Shown here in pieces: positions 13,567 through 15,092 of a stretch of 15,092 bases of DNA. Location: positions 1 to 15,092 of the forward strand of contig CAYSRC010000049.1 in the NCBI GenBank assembly GCA_964433495.1. The letters are read 5' to 3'. The stretch comes from CAYSRC01 sp964433495 (GTDB lineage Bacteria; Bacillota; Clostridia; Oscillospirales; Ruminococcaceae). The translations under genes were made by a program, and so were the position numbers. The notes beneath the pieces were generated by a model that was given only the letters and a program-made list of their open reading frames with translations, was not told the origin of the DNA and did no database searches. How positions within the stretch are numbered: position 1 is the first letter of the stretch; the number at the start of each line of letters is the position of its first letter.

Positions 13567-13803
13567 ATGGCAAAATTTAACCTTGACGAGCTGCTGTGCC
13601 GCATCGCGGGCGTCGAACGCGAGCTTCTCTGCCGCGATTTTGCGGACGACGGTTATCGGGACCTCTCGGGAAAAAGGCGGGTGACACTGTCCCGGGACGA
13701 ACACCGAATCTTCACCGAGTTTTTGTTCGGCGAGCGCCGCCGCGGAACAATCGACCTCGCCCCATATCTTTCTGCCGGGGACGCGCCGACCGTCGGGGTG
13801 TGA
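13567..13803 (+). CDS. Unrecognised 78-residue protein
   Basis: I do not recognise this protein. It starts MAKFNLDELLCRIAGVERELLC, which looks helical, followed by a charged middle (GKRRVTLSRDEHRIFTEFLF) and a short C-terminus with a Gly/Arg-rich turn. It has two cysteines (11 and 22) and no membrane segment or signal peptide. Support for being real comes from GGAGGA ending 10 nt before the ATG, a TATAAT box at a suitable distance, and a sensible, non-arginine-biased composition compared with shadow frames. A longer frame from 13153 runs through the repeat element and is rejected. It converges on the GNAT gene, 48 bp away. Confidence 0.6.
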   Translation: MAKFNLDELLCRIAGVERELLCRDFADDGYRDLSGKRRVTLSRDEHRIFTEFLFGERRRGTIDLAPYLSAGDAPTVGV

Positions 13804-13851
13804 CGGCAGTTTTTTGAACGCGCCCCCGCGGAGCCGAGCGGCCGAAAGGGC

Positions 13852-14301
13852 TCAACGCCGCTTCTTCATGACATAGTTTTTCAGAAGAACGCCGCGGCGC
13901 TCGACCGTCTGTTCTGTTATGACGCGGTATCCCCTTCCCTCAAAAAAGGGTCGGGCGGTGATTGACGCGTGGGTCTCGATGCCGTCCGTAACCGCGGCCT
14001 CGAGCCTGTCGCACAAACCCGTCGCGACGCCGCGCCGCTGAAAACCCGCGTGCACGTACAGGCAGTCGAGATACCCCGTTTTGTCGATGTCACCGAAGCC
14101 GACGAGCCGGTCTCCTTCGACGGCGACCAGGCTGAGATTCGCGCCGAGACGCCTGTCCCATTCGGCAAGGTCGGCGTCCCGAGGCGCCCAGGCGTCCAGC
14201 TGCTCGCTTGTATAGTCCGCCGCGTTGACGGCGTGCACCGTGTCGTAAAACAGCGCGGCAACCTCCGCGCAGTCGGACGGGCGATAGCGTCTGAAAACCA
14301 T
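13852..14301 (-). CDS. GNAT-family N-acetyltransferase
   Basis: A 149-residue acetyl-CoA-dependent acyltransferase with a single GNAT domain. The N-terminal FRRYRPSDCAEVAALFYDTVH segment, the central LSLVAVEGDRLVGFGDI strands, and LYVHAGFQRRGVATGL with the acetyl-CoA loop Q88-R-R-G91-V-A93 are clear, followed by FFEGRGYRV, which closes the domain. The overall pattern resembles the YafP-like subgroup, but the acceptor substrate is unknown. The ATG at 14301 is chosen because GGGAGG ends about 8 nt upstream; a GTG at 14331 would make that site part of the coding region. No operon partner is visible. The flank upstream is the large gene-free palindromic region at the right end. Confidence 0.9.
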   Translation of the reverse strand: MVFRRYRPSDCAEVAALFYDTVHAVNAADYTSEQLDAWAPRDADLAEWDRRLGANLSLVAVEGDRLVGFGDIDKTGYLDCLYVHAGFQRRGVATGLCDRLEAAVTDGIETHASITARPFFEGRGYRVITEQTVERRGVLLKNYVMKKRR

Positions 14302-14414
14302 CTCTTTTTCCTCCCGCACCGGAATAAACACACGATCTTCTTACGATACACATCTGCCGAGAGATGCTTGAGGGATAAGCGTGCCCGTAAAACCGCCGAA
14401 GCCCTTCGGGAGGC

Positions 14415-14436
14415 GCGTCCCCCTCGAGGGGGACGC
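14415..14436. repeat. Perfect 22-bp palindrome
   Basis: The 22 nt read identically on both strands, centred on CTCGAG, with arms GCGTCCCC and GGGGACGC. A second hairpin, GCGCGC-TTT-GCGCGC (14453-14467), follows 16 nt later. Confidence 0.8.
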
Positions 14437-14611
14437 CGCATAAGGCCGCGCGGCGCGCTTTGCGCGCTCTGTGCGGCCCGACGCGGCAGGGGGTGGCCTG
14501 CGCCGCAGGCTCGTTATCGGCCCGCCCCCCGCCGGCAGTTCCGCGTATGTCGTTCTCTGCTGCTCAGCGGGACTGCACAGGCGGGCCCTCCTTGCAAGGG
14601 CGTTTAGGGGG

Positions 14612-14672
14612 TTCGGGGGGAATCGCAACCCCCCGAAGCTTCTTTCGCTTCCTTTCTCACGAAGAAAGGAAG
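14612..14672. repeat. Tandem pair of strong hairpins
   Basis: TTCGGGGGG (14612-14620) pairs with CCCCCCGAA (14629-14637), then CTTCCTTTCT (14648-14657) pairs with AGAAAGGAAG (14663-14672) around CACGA. An AAAAATTT stretch follows. On the minus strand, the A-run becomes a U-run before the hairpins, so this is not a normal terminator in either direction. Confidence 0.7.
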
Positions 14673-14925
14673 AAAAATTTGTCGAGCGGGCTGTATCTTT
14701 GAGATGCAAAGACTTTAAAACTTCACATGACACAGCTGTAGACAATTGAATCAGCCGGAATTAAAAATCTTGAAATGTTTTTATTGCCGCGTGTGTTGCG
14801 TGCACCGAAAGCGATATGCTTAATCGTTTCAATCCCTCCGTCACGGCTTCGCCGCGCCACCTCCCTTTGCACACGCCCTGCATATTCCCGCAGGATGGCC
14901 GCATGCTAAAGGTACGGACATGCGA

Positions 14926-14951
14926 CACACCCCGCATACTCGCGGGGCGTG
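14926..14951. repeat. GC-rich hairpin in the right-end region
   Basis: CACACCCCGC (14926-14935) pairs with GCGGGGCGTG (14942-14951) with one mismatch, loop ATACTC. GGACA (14916-14920) and TGTCC (14957-14961) can extend the fold around an internal loop. Confidence 0.55.
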
Positions 14952-15056
14952 CCGAGTGTCCTTGCATTCGGCGGAATTGACGGGAAATAAGGAACCCATC
15001 CATTCGTTGTTCTCCGCCGCTCTGATCGGCAAACCGAAATTTGAATAACACAATTT

Positions 15057-15080
15057 TATAGCCTCTTAGCAGAGGTTATA
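15057..15080. repeat. Hairpin at the right edge
   Basis: TATAGCCTCT (15057-15066) pairs with AGAGGTTATA (15071-15080) with one G-T pair, loop TAGC. It could be a terminator or leader element for a gene beyond the window; its role is unknown. Confidence 0.5.
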
Positions 15081-15092
15081 GTCTATCAATAA

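Larger units (their letters stand above)
14302..15092. other. Large gene-free, palindrome-rich region
   Basis: About 790 bp with no convincing gene. Frames on the minus strand at 14761-15051 and 14841-15053 lack a family match and a good ribosome binding site. The left part (to about 14680) is GC-rich and packed with hairpins; the right part is more AT-rich. Composition and structure suggest dispersed intergenic repeats or an RNA element, but this window contains no second copy to prove it. Confidence 0.5.

Noticed and set aside
14761..15053. Minus-strand frames of 96 and 70 codons, the latter Cys-rich
   Set aside because: The two frames overlap each other, lack clear ribosome binding sites and family motifs, and lie in a palindrome-rich non-coding region. 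They may be translations of a dispersed repeat.

Overview
The window is high-GC bacterial chromosome that looks like an uncultured, strictly anaerobic, gut-type Clostridium relative (Bacillota, class Clostridia). The evidence is strong GGAGG-type ribosome binding sites before nearly every gene, a DUF1540 cysteine-rich protein, a rubrerythrin, a LytTR/DUF3021 pair, and short intrinsic terminators. I see no phage, plasmid, transposase, CRISPR, rRNA or tRNA signature. The genus cannot be told from sequence alone.

Layout. At the left, an adenosine deaminase (minus, 61-1089) is divergent from a PAP2-family membrane phosphatase (plus, 1365-2300); each has a recognisable promoter in the shared gap. 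Next come three plus-strand genes linked to metals and redox: an MntP-type manganese exporter (2510-3079), a DUF1540 small Cys-rich protein (3210-3425) and rubrerythrin (3778-4311). Strong terminators separate the last two, so they are probably separate transcripts. A minus-strand LytTR regulator/DUF3021 membrane protein operon (5601-4679) is divergent from an S9-family serine peptidase (5956-7965). An MBL-fold hydrolase (8166-8894) and an M29 metallo-aminopeptidase (9222-10451) follow.

The right third is looser, with intergenic gaps of 390-790 bp. It holds a threonine-aldolase-like PLP enzyme (10944-11978), a small alpha/beta-hydrolase esterase (12373-13071), an unrecognised 78-residue protein (13567-13803) and a GNAT acetyltransferase (minus, 14301-13852). 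The last ~790 bp has no convincing gene and is full of palindromes.

The most notable non-genic feature is a decayed repeat family. Modules recur with a period of 161-165 nt near 10.55-10.72 kb and again, in inverted orientation, near 13.26-13.45 kb, flanking the aldolase and esterase genes. Other points worth checking are an adenosine deaminase with Asp in place of the catalytic Glu, a near-perfect 46-bp bidirectional terminator, structured leaders before mntP and rubrerythrin, and a polybasic small ORF before the M29 gene. I found no convincing new multi-gene system; most genes are known housekeeping or accessory families, and co-function between neighbours is only inferred.
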